A DNA stretch of 64,000 nt from Branchiostoma floridae (GCF_000003815.2 NC_049990.1:18041199-18105198); one strand, 5' to 3'. Counted from the first letter of the stretch, positions 10,996 to 23,487 are shown. Notes: generated from the sequence alone by a model not told the origin. Made by a program: numbers and translations.

Positions 10996-12632
10996 TTTTT
11001 TTTTCTTTTCTTTTTTTTCCGTTTTTTTTCTGGTCTAGTTTTGAATAAAGAAAAAACAGTAGCCATGTGGCGAGGCCCTTGGAGACACTGCTCTGAACAA
11101 GCTAGTGGGCTAAAATGGTGCACCACAGCAAAATGTTTAGGGATTGTTTTCTCATCTGCATGTTGTGCCTCTGAAGTAGAAGTAAATTGGAGCAAAAAAT
11201 ACTGTAAGATGAAAAACATTTTATTATCTTGGGCTTCACGCAACCTTAGTCTTATAGGAAAAATAACAGTGCTCAAAAACCTTGTAGCTTCACAACTGTC
11301 TTACAGTTTTGGTGCACTTATACCACCGGATAGCTTCTTAAAGGATGTTAATTTGATGTTTTACAGATTTATCTGGAAAAGAGATAGAGTAAAGCGTAAT
11401 GTGATGGTTCAAGACTATTCAAAGGGAGGATTGAAAATGATAGATATAAGAATAATGCACAAATGTTGTTTATTACGATCGATAAAAAAATTGTTATCCG
11501 GTAGTGAAACTCCTACTCCTACATGGAAGAAGATACAACTGTATTATTTTAAGAAGTTAGGACCTGATCTTTGTATATTGAGACATAACTGCTCGGCAGT
11601 CCATGTGTCATCTAAAGATTCACTGTTGCCCTTACCTCTCTATTACCGTAAACTCATACTTACTTGGTATGAAATGAAACCTGTACAGAATGTCAATGAT
11701 ATTGAGGTAAATCAAGTAAATTGGCAATTGTTATGGAACAATGCTTGTATAAGTTACAAGGGCAACATGCTTTATTTTAAGAAATGGATTAGACGACATA
11801 TTCTTTATGTAAATGATATTGTGGATGATCAGGGTAACTTTATATCTTTTGATGATGTAAAAGCTATTGTTGGTAATGATGCACATGTATTACTACAGTA
11901 TCATGCTTTAATCAATTCAATTCCCAAACAATGGAAAGGTGTTTCTCGATTAGACAACGAAGAATCTCCTAGTATCAAACTTTGTGGTAAAGACATCCGC
12001 TTACTAGACTCTATCTTCTTTAAGAATTTCTGTATCATGCAATACCAAGCAGTCCCAGTCTCACAGAATTTCTGATAGAAACGATTTCCTATGTACGATT
12101 TTCGTTCCATTTCTTGGCATGTACTATGGAAATCTCCCTTCTTGACCACTAAAGAACCCAAACTTATTAGTTTGCAATGGAAGATCTTGCATAATATTTA
12201 TCCGACCAAAATATTGTTGCATAAGATGAGAATTGTAGAAAATAATAAGTGTATTTTTTGCGATATTATAGAATATATAGAGCATTTTTTCTTTGACTGT
12301 AAAATTGTTAAACCATTATGGGATTATGTGGAAAGTTTGTTTAGTTATTCCATATCTCTCACTGTACATGACATTATTTTTGGATACAACCCTCATATGT
12401 TAAACAAGTTTCGGTACATCAATGAACTGCTGCTAGTTGCGAAACTATCCATTGTAAAATATAAGTCTACAGTGTCATCCCCGAATTCACTATGTCAAGA
12501 TGCAGAAATCATCCTGAAAATTTTCAAATCAGAATGTATTCTTAGAAATATGATATAAGCTACATATTGTACAGCTTTCTGTGACATGCAATAAAGTGCC
12601 GTGACGAACACGGAATCAGGAAGAAAAAAAAA
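10996..12632 (+). mobile_element. 5'-truncated L1/Tx1-like non-LTR retrotransposon (dead)
   Basis: From about 11,035 an open frame encodes the C-terminal part of a reverse transcriptase ORF2. It shows the LGIVFS segment, then a SLIGKITVLKNL segment and FYRFIWKRDRVKRNV followed by GGLKMIDI, all typical of the thumb region of L1/Tx1-clade elements. A second block in the same frame (12,091-12,558) carries the tail motif C-X2-C with EHFFFDCKIV. TGA and TAG at 12,073-12,078 interrupt the frame. The 5' end is a T-rich run and the 3' end is an A-rich tail before the target-site duplication. The element lies in the right arm next to the palindrome centre and is absent from the left arm. Confidence 0.8.
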
Positions 12633-13340
12633 AACGTGTTTCCCTTCCGTGAAGGTTAAAGAAAGGGCAGCTAGTCCCAACATCTACTTGGAGATTACCG
12701 TCAGTGACGTTCAACAAAGCGCCAGTGGACCCTGACCCCGCATGGACACGCCCCTTTTTTCTGCTCGCCAGGCTGCAAATGGCCGCTCCGTACCTCCCTA
12801 CTCCGAACTTCAACCCAGAGATCAAATTTACCCAGGTAAGTACAGACATGTCACCTCGTGTGTGATTGTCATAGACTAGCATGACTTGGCGTTTCGGTGT
12901 ATCCTTACTTGTGTGGCTGTGTTACTCAATAACAACTCTTATTAATAAACAGGACCACCTACCCTCTCTTGCCACACGTAAGGCATCGTGTGGGCGAGTT
13001 TTCTGGCATCAAAACTTTAACTTTGCATTGAAGTTGCACAATACATAACTATAATTTCCCCCAGGAAACACTACCTTCTACATGTCTAAACGGCTTTAAC
13101 CAAATGCAATTGCGCTGAAAGTATGTTTGTAGATCGTTCCCAAGTTTCTTCTAGAGTTTGGCTAAGTGGTTTACCAGGTGTGGTGAAAACAGGTTCAAGT
13201 ACATGGTACAAAGGGCAACTGATTGTACAGTGCTGTGTACGTGATCAGAATGACATGCAAAAAAATGTTCACATATGTTGTCATGACGGTCTGCAAACCT
13301 ACACCGTAACATTCATTTCTTACTTGTTCCTACTATAACC

Positions 13341-13656
13341 TAACCTGGAATCCAGTCTCTCGCTGGCTCGGCCTACCGTATCTTAGTGCAGGCTCTCTAC
13401 GGGGCCACTGTGGGTCTGAGCCGCCGGGATAATCGGCCACACCCGGTAGAATTTTCACGCGGTTGGACTTTGCCCAGGGGGGGTTAATTGCCGGCCTAGC
13501 GAGGCCGGATAATTAACCCCCTGGGCTAAAGTCTAACCCCGTGAAAATACTACCGGGTGTGGCCGATTACCCCGGCGGCTGGGTGCTTCCCTGGCCCCGT
13601 AGAGAGCCTGCACTAACTACGGTATAAGGCCGAGCGAGAGACTGGATTCCAGGTTA
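13341..13656. mobile_element. 316-bp fold-back MITE with 9-bp target duplication
   Basis: The ends are TAACCTGGAATCCAG and its exact inverted partner, and almost the whole element folds on itself around GCCGGCCTAGCGAGGCCGG. ACTATAACC flanks both sides (13,332-13,340 and 13,657-13,665). The left palindrome arm has the empty site with a single ACGATAACC followed by CAATG (about 10,080, inverted). A 9-bp duplication fits Mutator-like transposition best. There is no coding capacity. Confidence 0.9.
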
Positions 13657-13739
13657 ACTATAACCCAATGAAATCAAAGATTGTAGTCAACTGAAACGAT
13701 AATAGACTGGAGAAGAACTTCCTAGGCTTACACAACACT

Positions 13740-14490
13740 GCTACCACAGCCCCCCCCCCCCCCCTTTCCGCCGCCCCCTGATCTACTTCTTATCTAATTT
13801 AAGAAATCTATAGGCCTGCTTAGAACCTTACAAGTGTCTCTTACTGTCTCTATTGCAAGGATGTTAGCATTAACCTTACCGTTGTACCTACAACTTTAAG
13901 TCCTGCAAGACATGTGCCTCAACTCATGGCAATGTGTGCATTAATGCCCGGATAATCAAAGATTTACAATGATAAGACTTGTTTACCAACCGTTAATCAT
14001 TGATGTATCACCGGGTTAAAATATAACATTATTGCACAACAATTGTAGAAGGTACAAATTATGGCATCTACATAACTACAGTTCTATAGCTTAACGTGAG
14101 CCTTATCTTAATACAGCAGTTGTAGTATGGGATAAGGTTTTTTTACCATCATTGGAGGCTTTTACAGTCATTGGAGGAATTTCTAATGTCTACACATTTT
14201 TTTATATACACAGTATTTTCCTATGTCTGCCATGCAGGGGTTGTCACATTGTGTCATTATGAATTCAAATTTGTACTTAAGGTCCATTGAGATGAATTGT
14301 TATAAAATGACAGTCTAGTGTATAGAAAATTGCGTGTATCAATGACCCACTTTGGCAAATGGGCACTAGTCTGTAAACACGTATACATTATGTGTCTCAT
14401 AGATTTAACAACTTGTGATCTTTATCATTTATGCTACACTTATTTATTCGTTACATTAAAACAACTGTATGCCAAATTTCAGATTTAAAA
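13740..14490. other. Upstream sequence of right sulfotransferase-like gene
   Basis: A poly-C run (about 13,749-13,764) and AT-rich sequence. Most aligns with 9,560-10,010 of the left arm. About 14,030-14,330 has no left-arm match and is probably an insertion. No gene is seen. Confidence 0.55.
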
Positions 14491-14491
14491 A

Positions 14492-17400
14492 ATGGCGTAC
14501 CTACTGCAAGTCTGCTGTAAGAAGATCTACCTGACAGCGGGAGGGCATCACACCGACCCAACACAGTTCAGCGATTTTGAAGCAAGGAAGGAGAAAGTGT
14601 CAGTTTCCAACCCGGCCAAGTTTTTCCGCGATCACGGTCGGGACTACCTCGTGTGCTGTGCTGACTTTGAAGACAAGGCACTTGTGTTGGCGAAGCCAAA
14701 GGATTTGTCTAAAGTAAAGGCAGCTCCATTCGTGAGAGAGGTAAAGTTTACATTTCTACTTGTCAGAGGCCTGTAAACAATTTTGTTTGGTATTATTGCT
14801 CTTGTGACTAAGAATGTTCTGAGGTGCTGTTGCAAAAATGATCCGGTTAGCAATTGTCTATTCTGCGCTATTTTTTTTAGATTCAGAATGCTACAGTAAA
14901 TAAGAACTATTATGCACTATTGACCGTAAGATGCCTTTCCGCAAGACTGTGATCGCGCTCTCACAATGAACATAGATTTTATTCTCGCTGCATTGTAAAA
15001 AAGTAAAAAAAATGCGAATAACAAGACAATAGAACAGTCACAAAGCGCGAAAAGATCCTTTTTTCTCTCAATGCATTTCGTCGAGCGATCTGTCGCTCGA
15101 TAGCGCTATAGATAGAGAGATAGCGCTATTAAATAGCCATTACGACATTTTAATAAATTCCAGAGTGGTTCTAACATCTCCGTATCCTTTTATTTACACA
15201 TTTTGTGCTATTGACAGGAACATCTTGTCAACAACGAAATGATGTTTCTATATAAAATCTGATAGGCATGAGCCTTTTCTAAATCACGCTAAATACCTTT
15301 TGTTCAAACAGAAGTACAATTCATTTTATGAGGTAATTGTTGCATGGCACAATTCGGTTCGGTGAGTAATCGGAAGCGTTGTAGCCCTTTGCCTTAACAG
15401 CATTAAGTATGAATATCAAAACCAGCGATATCGATACGTAAATATCTTGACGTAGCTTAAGTCTGAGTTGGCAGAAGCATTGGCTACAAATGAAAGAAAA
15501 AAAATAACTATTAACCTTTTTTAGCTTTTGTGTACGCCCTAGTCAGACAGGTTCATGGTCCCAGCCAATATAATCACACGAATGACGTCATAATGACGCA
15601 ATATTACGTCATAACGACGTCAACATTTTTACAATACTCATATTTTATGTCTACACCATTCTCTAAAAATTTAGTGGATAAATTGTTTAGAAGTTACAGG
15701 AGTTAGACGGGGCGAGGCCTCAACACCCCCCTCCCCCAATTCAACCAACTGTCCCAGATTGACCAAATATTAGCCAGGTCTGAATAGGGTTCAAGAAATA
15801 ATAATTGATGGGTGGAACTCATTCTAATGTTATCGGAGTGCAACAACAACGTTACATACATCGACAAACCTCGCTTCTCTGGCCCATAACTTTCCTCTGT
15901 CTTTTTAGACCTTGCGGTCAACAGCTGAAGAACTACTCGTGATACCATTTTCCGAGTTGGCAGATGTCGCTACTGAAGTTGCCAAAGACGTTGAACATGT
16001 CACAACTGTTTTCATCCACCATACAAGTAAGCAAGATAATACATACCCACAAAACAGGAATTGAGCCATTGATATTACCTACTTCATTAGATAACAATAT
16101 AGATCATTAAAAGAATTAACCGCGGCAATTAAGGCAACAAACAGCGCATAGGATTTTGCTATATTGTAGGCGTTTATTGTCAATATTGATATTACTTGAA
16201 TAAAGTAGGATATTCTTTTTCATATACAAAACACGATTAACAAACAGCAAACATTGAAAAAATTCCTAAAGGACAATACAATAACGCCTATAATTCGCAT
16301 TCTTTTTCCAACAGTGCGCTGCGGCTCGACACTGCTGGTCAAAGCTCTACAAGCGAGCGGCGAGATGCACACAATATCCGAACCCGACGTGCACACCAAT
16401 TTCGCACATTACGCTCTCCAAAAAGATCCATCTTCTGATGATGAGGAAATGCTCAAGACCGTCATTAGACACACCAACACCTTTTTCAACTATACCCTGT
16501 TACAGGACAATCCTTCCAAAACAATAACCTGTTATAAACTGCGTGGCCAGGTAAGTCAACAAGAAAGCTACACAATATAGATTGATTAAGGCAGTGCGGG
16601 GCACAACCCTGCTGTGAGATGAATGGAGATACAGTTTTGGGTGTGTCTGTGTGTCTGTCTGTGTGTTTGTGTTTCAGGACATTTGTGGTCAGCATAACGT
16701 AAGAACCTCTGGATGGATTGCAATGATATTTGATCTGTGAGTAGTTGTTAGGAAGACGGAGGTCAAGGGTTCCTGGTAACGTTACGTGACCTTGGTACTG
16801 CATCAGAAATTCCGTTCTTGTATCTTTTGACCTGGATGTGTCTTGAATTTTTAGTGGCAGATAGCTTGTGACATAAGGAATAATCAGACTTTTTCATGGG
16901 GATACGAGGTCTCCGAACTCTTGTTTCGAATGGAACCGTGTTTTCTAATATGACAATCTGACTTCATGTCCTTCTCCTTAAACCTAGTTCACGCATTGTA
17001 CTGACAGTTTCTATATCCACAGGTTGTTCCCATTGTGGACCTGTTGCAAACCGCATTGCCACGAGTGAAGAACATCTTCCTGTATCGGGACGTCATCGGA
17101 TATGTTGACTCCAGCATTCATCTCATGGCAGGCGGCCGCTATTGGAAGTACTGGCTTCAAACTACTCTGAAACGTGATGTCAAGTATGTTCAGAACGTAG
17201 GTGACATAGTGGTCCCTTCGCCATGGGATGTCCCTGTGTTTACTTCCGTTCCCGTTACTCATGGTGTCGTCTGGTTCTTTGCCTGTATTTGGCTCATACT
17301 CATGAAAAAAGCAAATGAGCTGACGAAAGAAGACCCACATAAATGTTTCCATGTGATACTAAGATACGATGAGTTATGTAGGTATAAGGAGGGCATGGTT

Positions 17401-17640
17401 CTGAAGGTAATGGATATTCTCGGAATCGGATGTCGAGATAAGGATGCCAAACATAAAATACGAGAAGTTTTCAGTGTGGACAGTCAGGCGGGCCATAGAT
17501 TGTCCAGTAGGGGGCCAAGTGGGGGAGGCAGCTGGGTGGGGGAGTGGGAGATGGGTATCATTTTAAAGGTTCTTGAACATGCTAACATGGAAATCCACCA
17601 ACCAGATTTTGTAATCAACGGAACTCTTACCCACATTTGA
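14492..17640 (+). CDS. Sulfotransferase-like protein, right-arm copy, intact
   Basis: Four coding exons, 14,492-14,740, 15,909-16,026, 16,315-16,550 and 17,023-17,640, have AG/GT borders and join in phase to 406 residues. The splice from exon 2 to exon 3 creates HHTMRCGSTLL around residues 119-130, a P-loop of the kind that binds the phosphate of the sulfate donor PAPS. YRDVIGYVD in the last exon resembles the second nucleotide-binding region. No signal peptide or membrane anchor is obvious, so a soluble protein is expected. The substrate cannot be told. The start at MAYLLQVC has a good context (AAAATGG). An upstream in-frame stop follows the acceptor, so translation probably begins here. The protein differs from the left-arm copy at many residues, which is more than expected for alleles. 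Membership of the sulfotransferase superfamily is inferred from motifs only. Confidence 0.75.
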
Positions 17641-17699
17641 AAATATTCGTCATTAAAGCTACATCAATTAAGTTCACAAGATGAAAAAAAATTATAAAA

Positions 17700-18160
17700 T
17701 CTGAGGTGTTATTTGTTAATACTGCTGCCTTTAATTCTTATTATCCTAATGCTGACGTATTTGGCAAAGTGCAGATAAAACAGGATATGTTATCTATTTA
17801 TGCATACTTAGATAACTCTATCAAATTGAAATATTGTGAACATTGTCATAAAAATGTATATACTAGATATAAAGACCTCCACTGTGTCTTTTCTCAATAT
17901 TGTCGGTATATCATAGAACCTTGGTGAAGTACTTACTAGTTTTATGTAATTAGCAAGTAGCCTGTTGCAACATTCCGGATTTGTTTCTCATTGTACACTG
18001 TGTTTCTTCGAATACTGCATAGCCTTAAATCTACATCTATTGTTACGTTATTAGTTTAATCATACTATATAGCTAGTTGTCGTATACAATATACCTATAA
18101 GTTTTCCTTACATTGTCACCGTTTTACAAATGTTGTGCAATAAACTTTGACTTGGCTTAA
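17700..18160 (+). mobile_element. Probable non-LTR element 3' remnant
   Basis: The segment ends GTTGTGCAATAAACTTTGAC followed by TTGGCTT, the style of tail seen inverted at 35,693-35,730 (AAGTCAAGTTTATTGCACAA). A short open frame precedes it without a recognisable domain. It begins where the homology between the palindrome arms ends. Confidence 0.45.
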
Positions 18161-18192
18161 TTATGATTGCTGTATTTTCCGTGATGGGTGCC

Positions 18193-19127
18193 TTATGACG
18201 TCATGAGAAGTTGGCGCATGTCCCTGAGTGACTGTTGTATACTAGCCGACATCTCCTCAGCACTGGTCTCCTTACAACTCTTCCAGGCACTCACACTGTA
18301 GGTCAACCTACAAGTAGAGGGAATTTATCAAAGAACATTTTCCATAAATCATATAAGATACTGAAAAGTCAGCGTTTCATAGTTCTTAATCTTATATGTA
18401 ATTTTGGTTAAGACTGAGCATTTTTACATTTTTATGCTAAAAAAGAGAAAATGACAAATATAGTTTTCTTCACATGAAGGCTAGCAAGGGTGCTATATCC
18501 TAGTTACTTAATCCCTGACTTCCTTGTACGCCATACAATATATCGCAACCAGATAGCTACGATGAGAAAAACGTATTGAAAAATAATTGTTAATTCCCTA
18601 CCGCACAGCAAAGCGAGAAATGTTTAGCTATCCTTGATATCAGGTTTCCAATTTTCATTATGAATGTAGGTATTGAAGTACGCAATACACAGAATGATAC
18701 CAAACCTGTCTGGTTGGATTTTGTATACGATGCAATAGCCGTGAGGCACCTTGGGAGTCACTGCCGCTGGGGCTGGTGTATAACCACTCATGGCATTAAG
18801 CATGACGTACCCGCCCCCCAAACTTCAGTCGCCAACAGAAGTTTGGAAGAGAGAATGTCAAAATTGTAAAGACAAATAAATAGCTAGAATACAATAAGTA
18901 ATATAAATCTTATTCGACATTTTACGTCTGTCGTACGTACTGAACTGTTTGTCATTTATTGTCTCAAAGATTGCATTGGCCGTCTAAAAGTAAGGACCAA
19001 ACGACGTCCGGGATTAGATAATTTTCGGCTTACCTCTTTGTATAGGCAGCATCTCTGAAGAGTGAAGGAAGAGGAATTCCTGCACTTTGAGATATAACTC
19101 GAAGACCAAGCAGGTGACGGTCACAGC
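18193..19127 (-). pseudogene. CROT 3' fragment: last three coding exons only
   Basis: Exons at 19,034-19,127, 18,706-18,822 and 18,193-18,307 (minus strand) match exons 15-17 of the full CROT gene in length, phase and splice sites. They include the CDRHLLGL segment, GGGYVMLN and SAWKSCKETSAEE, then TAA. No defects are visible in them. Homology with the full gene continues upstream to about 19,275 (29,805 in the full gene) and stops at a MITE (19,283), beyond which exons 1-14 are not found. It is therefore an isolated gene end, inverted relative to the neighbouring full gene, unless the missing part lies in the 19,639 gap. Confidence 0.85.
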
Positions 19128-19282
19128 CTGAAGAAAACAATAAAAGATTAAGAACACCTTTGCTACCCTCACTATAATATCTATGAAGTACATGAAAATT
19201 ATTCTAATCAATTAAAACAAAAGCGCGATGGCAATAAAAGCGGTGTATTTTCACTACTGCATGCCTACATGGCAATTCGCTA

Positions 19283-19638
19283 GTAAGGCCACAGCAAGTA
19301 AATTTTATGGATGACATCCTCTGCAGACTGTAATAATACTGCGATGGGGCGAAAAAAAACAAGACGGGGGAAAATAAACAAGATGGCTACATTTTCAAAA
19401 ATAGGCACCATAAAGTTGCGATGAATGTTGTAACAAGAATTAAAGGGACAAACCATGGTATCAGAGCCAACAAGGCGTTCATTCCTGTATTCAAGACATG
19501 TACTGGTGTAGTAAAAGTGACATTAGTGTGGTAGACTGGTATCACACGCATGGCTTCCATATTAGTGTCACTTTTAAAACTATCCAATAAGTTTCACTTT
19601 TACAACTACAGCCACTGGGTAAGTGTCACCTCTACAAG
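19283..19638. mobile_element. MITE of the GGCCACAGCAAGTAAATTTT family, cut by gap
   Basis: The left end TAAGGCCACAGCAAGTAAAT and the following GGATGACATCCTCTGCAGAC are identical to the element at 37,602. The interior matches about 37,680-37,920. The other end is lost in or after the gap at 19,639. Confidence 0.75.
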
Positions 19639-19738
19639 NNNNNNNNNNNNNNNNNNNNNNNNNNNNNNNNNNNNNNNNNNNNNNNNNNNNNNNNNNNNNN
19701 NNNNNNNNNNNNNNNNNNNNNNNNNNNNNNNNNNNNNN
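19639..19738. other. Assembly gap (100 N)
   Basis: Exactly 100 N inside a MITE copy. Confidence 0.98.
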
Positions 19739-19739
19739 C

Positions 19740-20240
19740 AGTATAATATCATCAATCAATAGTATTTTCGGAAAAATCACTGCTGTGTGGAGAAGTTTGG
19801 GCACAATGATATTACATGGCACAATTCCCTGGCTAGTGATATGAATGATATACACACATTGCATGGTGGGAAGGTAAAATGACACCACTTGAGTTTTGAA
19901 CTTGTATCCTTAGAGTCAATTCCACATTACCAAGAGGGTATTTTTTGCCTTTTGTCGTAACATTTTGGAAATCTTTGTAACAATCTAACTGTGATAAGTA
20001 ACTGTTTAGAACTGTTTATAACATCTGTGTGGTGTTCTTAATATTTTCTACAGTATCCATACATGTTAGAAGCATTTCTAATATAAAATACATTATTTCT
20101 GTTAAATTCTAAACTGTTCCAACATAGATTCATCATTTGTGATCACATGTTCGAACGTTGAAACAATATTGTGTAACTGGGTTTGGGAACAGAGCAATTC
20201 ACACATCCCTGCCAAGTACAGGAAATTAAGAAGTAAACAT
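19740..20240. other. Unassigned AT-rich interval
   Basis: No exon, terminal inverted repeat or homology to other parts of the window was recognised here. Confidence 0.5.
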
Positions 20241-20242
20241 TA

Positions 20243-20540
20243 ATTAGGGCACAGCTCATCGGACTGGGGACAGAAATGACAGGGTTACATACAGCAGGCA
20301 ACACTGGGAGTTCACCATATTAGGGTACAGCTCATCGGACTGGGGACAGAAATGATAGGGTTACATACAGCAGGCAACACTGGGAGTTCACCATATTAGG
20401 GCACAGCTCATCGGACTGGGGACAGAAATGACAGGGTTACATACAGCAGGCAACACTGGGAGTTCACCATATTAGGGTACAGTTCATCGGACTGGGGACA
20501 GAAATGATAGGGTTACATACAGCAGGCAACACTGGGAGGG
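20243..20540. repeat. Four tandem copies of a 76-bp minisatellite unit
   Basis: Units start at 20,243, 20,319, 20,395 and 20,471 with ATTAGGG(C/T)ACAG(C/T)TCATC and contain GGCAACACTGGGAG. Copies 1 and 3 share one variant and copies 2 and 4 another, so a two-unit block was probably duplicated. A lone partial unit, GGGAGTTCACCATATTAGGG then TACAG, lies at 21,003-21,028, next to the start of homology with 38,230. Confidence 0.95.
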
Positions 20541-21258
20541 CATGCTTTACCAAATATGTTCTAGTATGGTACTCTATTCAAATAACCACAGAAAGAGGGT
20601 GCCAAAATCTCACCTCTATGACTAAAAGTCCATGAAAACTCACCTCGACAGGATAGCCCACCTCCTGAAGTGTCTAAAAGCCAGTTTCTGACAATTTCCA
20701 CACTGCTCTTTAAAATTTAAACCTCCATAAACAGACGGAAACCTGACCTTTGACCTCAAGCATCCAAGAATTAACCTGATCACACCTCTTGGGACTACTT
20801 CTTCTAGTGGTCTCCAAACCCTTTCAAAACACAGTTTTGGGCCAAAATTATTGACTAGTAATCCTAACCTATAACATTAACCTCAAAAATGACAAAAAAG
20901 GCACCACATCTTCAAAGAAAAAGAAGTTTTATTGTTATATACCCTGTACTACATTCCACTCACCGGGCACCTTGCACGCATGCGCCAATAGAAATCCCTG
21001 CCCGGGAGTTCACCATATTAGGGTACAGCAATATGGGGAGAACCTTGCATTGTGACGTCTTAGATTTTGGAACGTCGAATCTGCCTGCGTTGCCATGGAG
21101 TGTATTTATTGTTTACAACGCTAGGTGTCGCCGTGATCGACAACACACATCGTTCGTTGCTCTTGCAGAATTAAAAAGTGCACGTGACTAACTAGCGTTT
21201 TATAACAAGACTGTCAGTTTTTCTTGGGTACGAAGGTCGTTTATATAGATCTTCAAAT
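20541..21258. other. Spacer and promoter-side sequence of the frameshifted myristoylated-protein copy
   Basis: From about 21,030 to 21,258 the sequence is a close copy of 38,245-38,467, the region upstream of the intact gene. It includes GGGAAGAACCTTGCATTG-type and GCCATGGAGTGTATTTATTG segments. Before that, nothing recognisable is seen. Confidence 0.6.
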
Positions 21259-22118
21259 ATGGGCAAGTATTGCTCTAAGTCAAAGGTTGACGTCGCGAAG
21301 CAAGCTCAGCCCCAAAATGGTGCCAGCATGTACAAGCCGCCAAAGGAGCATCGACCAAAAAGTGGCGGGAAGTCTCACAACAAGGTCATCGGTTCAGGTA
21401 AATTAAAATCAATCATTTTTTTTCACACAGGTTACCCTATCATATGCGTTGAATTTTGTATACTACTAAACATTGGTTTTAATTTCTGAAACGTCAATAA
21501 AAGAGCTTTTTAAAATGATACCTCAAAGGAGAACAGTTCTTGGTCCTAAGTTATAAACATGCCTCAATAGGGAGTTCTAGAACACCAGAGCAGAAGACAC
21601 GCTCTGATAAGTTGTACTATGAATCTGTCCGACTGTTCCAGACAAACCCGGCCCCCCTACCACCATCGTGGTGAAGAGCCGATCTCAGTCGGACGTAGAA
21701 AAACCTGCCGCCGCCGCCACCTTCAACTCATCTGAAGCAGACAAACCTCCCGCCCCTCCCCACAACTCCCGGCGGCTCCCCCCGTGGTCGGTACTTCCAA
21801 CACATTCCCACCACCGCCTTCCAGTGTCCCCCGCCCGAGAACACGTCCATGACCGCTCGGGCCTGCGGCTACTCCTCCAACCTGCACCGGCTACACAGCG
21901 ACCCCGCCTGCCTGAGAGAGGAGGATCCTATGGCTGACCCAATCGAATTTGAGTATCGCTACCAGCTGACGATGACGTCCTTGGTCAACCTGAGGCCACT
22001 TGAGCGCGGGTTTTATCTACCTAATGAAGCGCCCATCAACACTCCTTATGATTACGGTGAGAACAAGCAGCAGACATGGTACAGGAGAGAAGATGATGAA
22101 GACGCAGACTCTATGTAG
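21259..22118 (+). pseudogene. Predicted N-myristoylated protein gene, frameshifted copy
   Basis: Exon 1 (21,259-21,397) starts MGKYCSKSKVDV and is followed by a GTAAAT donor. Exon 2 begins at 21,642. Relative to the intact copy at 38,468, exon 2 lacks 8 bp at 21,733/21,734 (ACGGAGCT in the intact copy). The conserved second half (RACGYSSNLHRLHS through EYRYQLTMTSL to the acidic end at TAG 22,118) is thus thrown into another frame, and the spliced reading ends at 21,937. Both halves are otherwise well preserved, so the loss looks recent, unless the 8 bp are an assembly error. Confidence 0.75.
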
Positions 22119-23487
22119 CCGCTTCAATGATCACATCCGCTACTAGCGATTGGTGTCGGTACTACAGCCAGATCCCAGTCAGCGCTATGAGGTCTTCATT
22201 GTTCATGGCCGCTTGGGCCTGCAGCTGTTCTCCCAACCTCGCAGGGGAAGGGTAGGGCCGCGGGAGGAGACACAAAAGTTGGGCGGCGGTCTGAAGGTTG
22301 AACAGCAGGGAAGACAGAGCTGGTACAGGGTAAGGAGACCTCGTCAGTAGGCCTTATACAGAGAGAACGAGCATTCACAGTAGTAACTTTGACCGTACCC
22401 CGCCCATGGAGACGAGTGCCACAGGAGTCGATGAACCCAGGCGGCTATTTTTCATATGCTAAAGGCGCCAAGGACGGACGGAGAGGATCTTACATGAGTT
22501 GCCGACTAGTTGTCGTATTGGCAGCCTATGTTTTAGTGACAAAGCAAAGCCGTTTCAAACGGCTGGTCCTTGTAAATTCTATCGTTTCTTTGCGTAGGGT
22601 AGAGGCGCTTGGCAGAAGCATATAACCATGAGAGCTAATTACATAATGGTATGTTTTAGGACCGGACCGGTGAGGTGAGGTGATGTTTTAGTAGGCCTTC
22701 AGGCATTGATTGAAGGACATAATCATTATAAATACACTGCGGCGTTTCAGGCATTGAAATATTACTTATGAATGAGTTGCTACGAGAATAAACAGTTTTG
22801 ATCACCGGACTCAAAAATGATAGGTAAAAACATATCAGAGCACAAATAGAAGACTTAAAAACCCGATGTCATCAGGCGAACGGTAAGGAGAAATCGTGTG
22901 CGTGACTTGACCTCAGGTGACCAAACGTTTAAACGCGAGGTCAGACAATTTTGCTAACCCCACCAAAACTCCCCAGGCATCAGCGCTAGTTGACAATAGA
23001 CACAAGGAGGTTTGTCATGTTCCCTCTGAACCAATGAGAAACGACCCACAGTGGGATCATACCACTTTCTCATTAATTATACAAATTAGGTCTTTATTTG
23101 CATAATGTTTATCTATCAACATTCTTCTCCTTCTCAGTTACAAGTCACATGTTGCAATGGTCCTATAAAGGCACAGAACAATTATAAAATGTCCTAAATT
23201 ATTATGCAAATTCTGATTTGCATAGTTACCATCACATTATGTATCACTTAAGCTATCTGCATACCAAAAACCACGATGATCCGTTTATCCCTTTTTTGGT
23301 TATTCTCCTTCAAAGTCCTGCGATTGCAGTTCAAAAAAGCTGCTAGGGGGCTTACACATATAACACTTACTCTCTGCCCCAAGAGCTATCTACCACACAA
23401 AAATCACGACCATAGCATGTCCAGAACTCGAGATATCAAACCAGAGATTCCGCTGCAGTACCATAGCAAGCCGCTAGGGAGGACACA

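Noticed and set aside
15070-15130. Short palindromes with TAGCGCTAT
   Set aside because: Small self-complementary patches in an intron, too short to assign as an element or RNA.
20243-20540. Possible CRISPR-like array
   Set aside because: The copies are head-to-tail 76-bp units without distinct spacers, and the DNA is animal nuclear.
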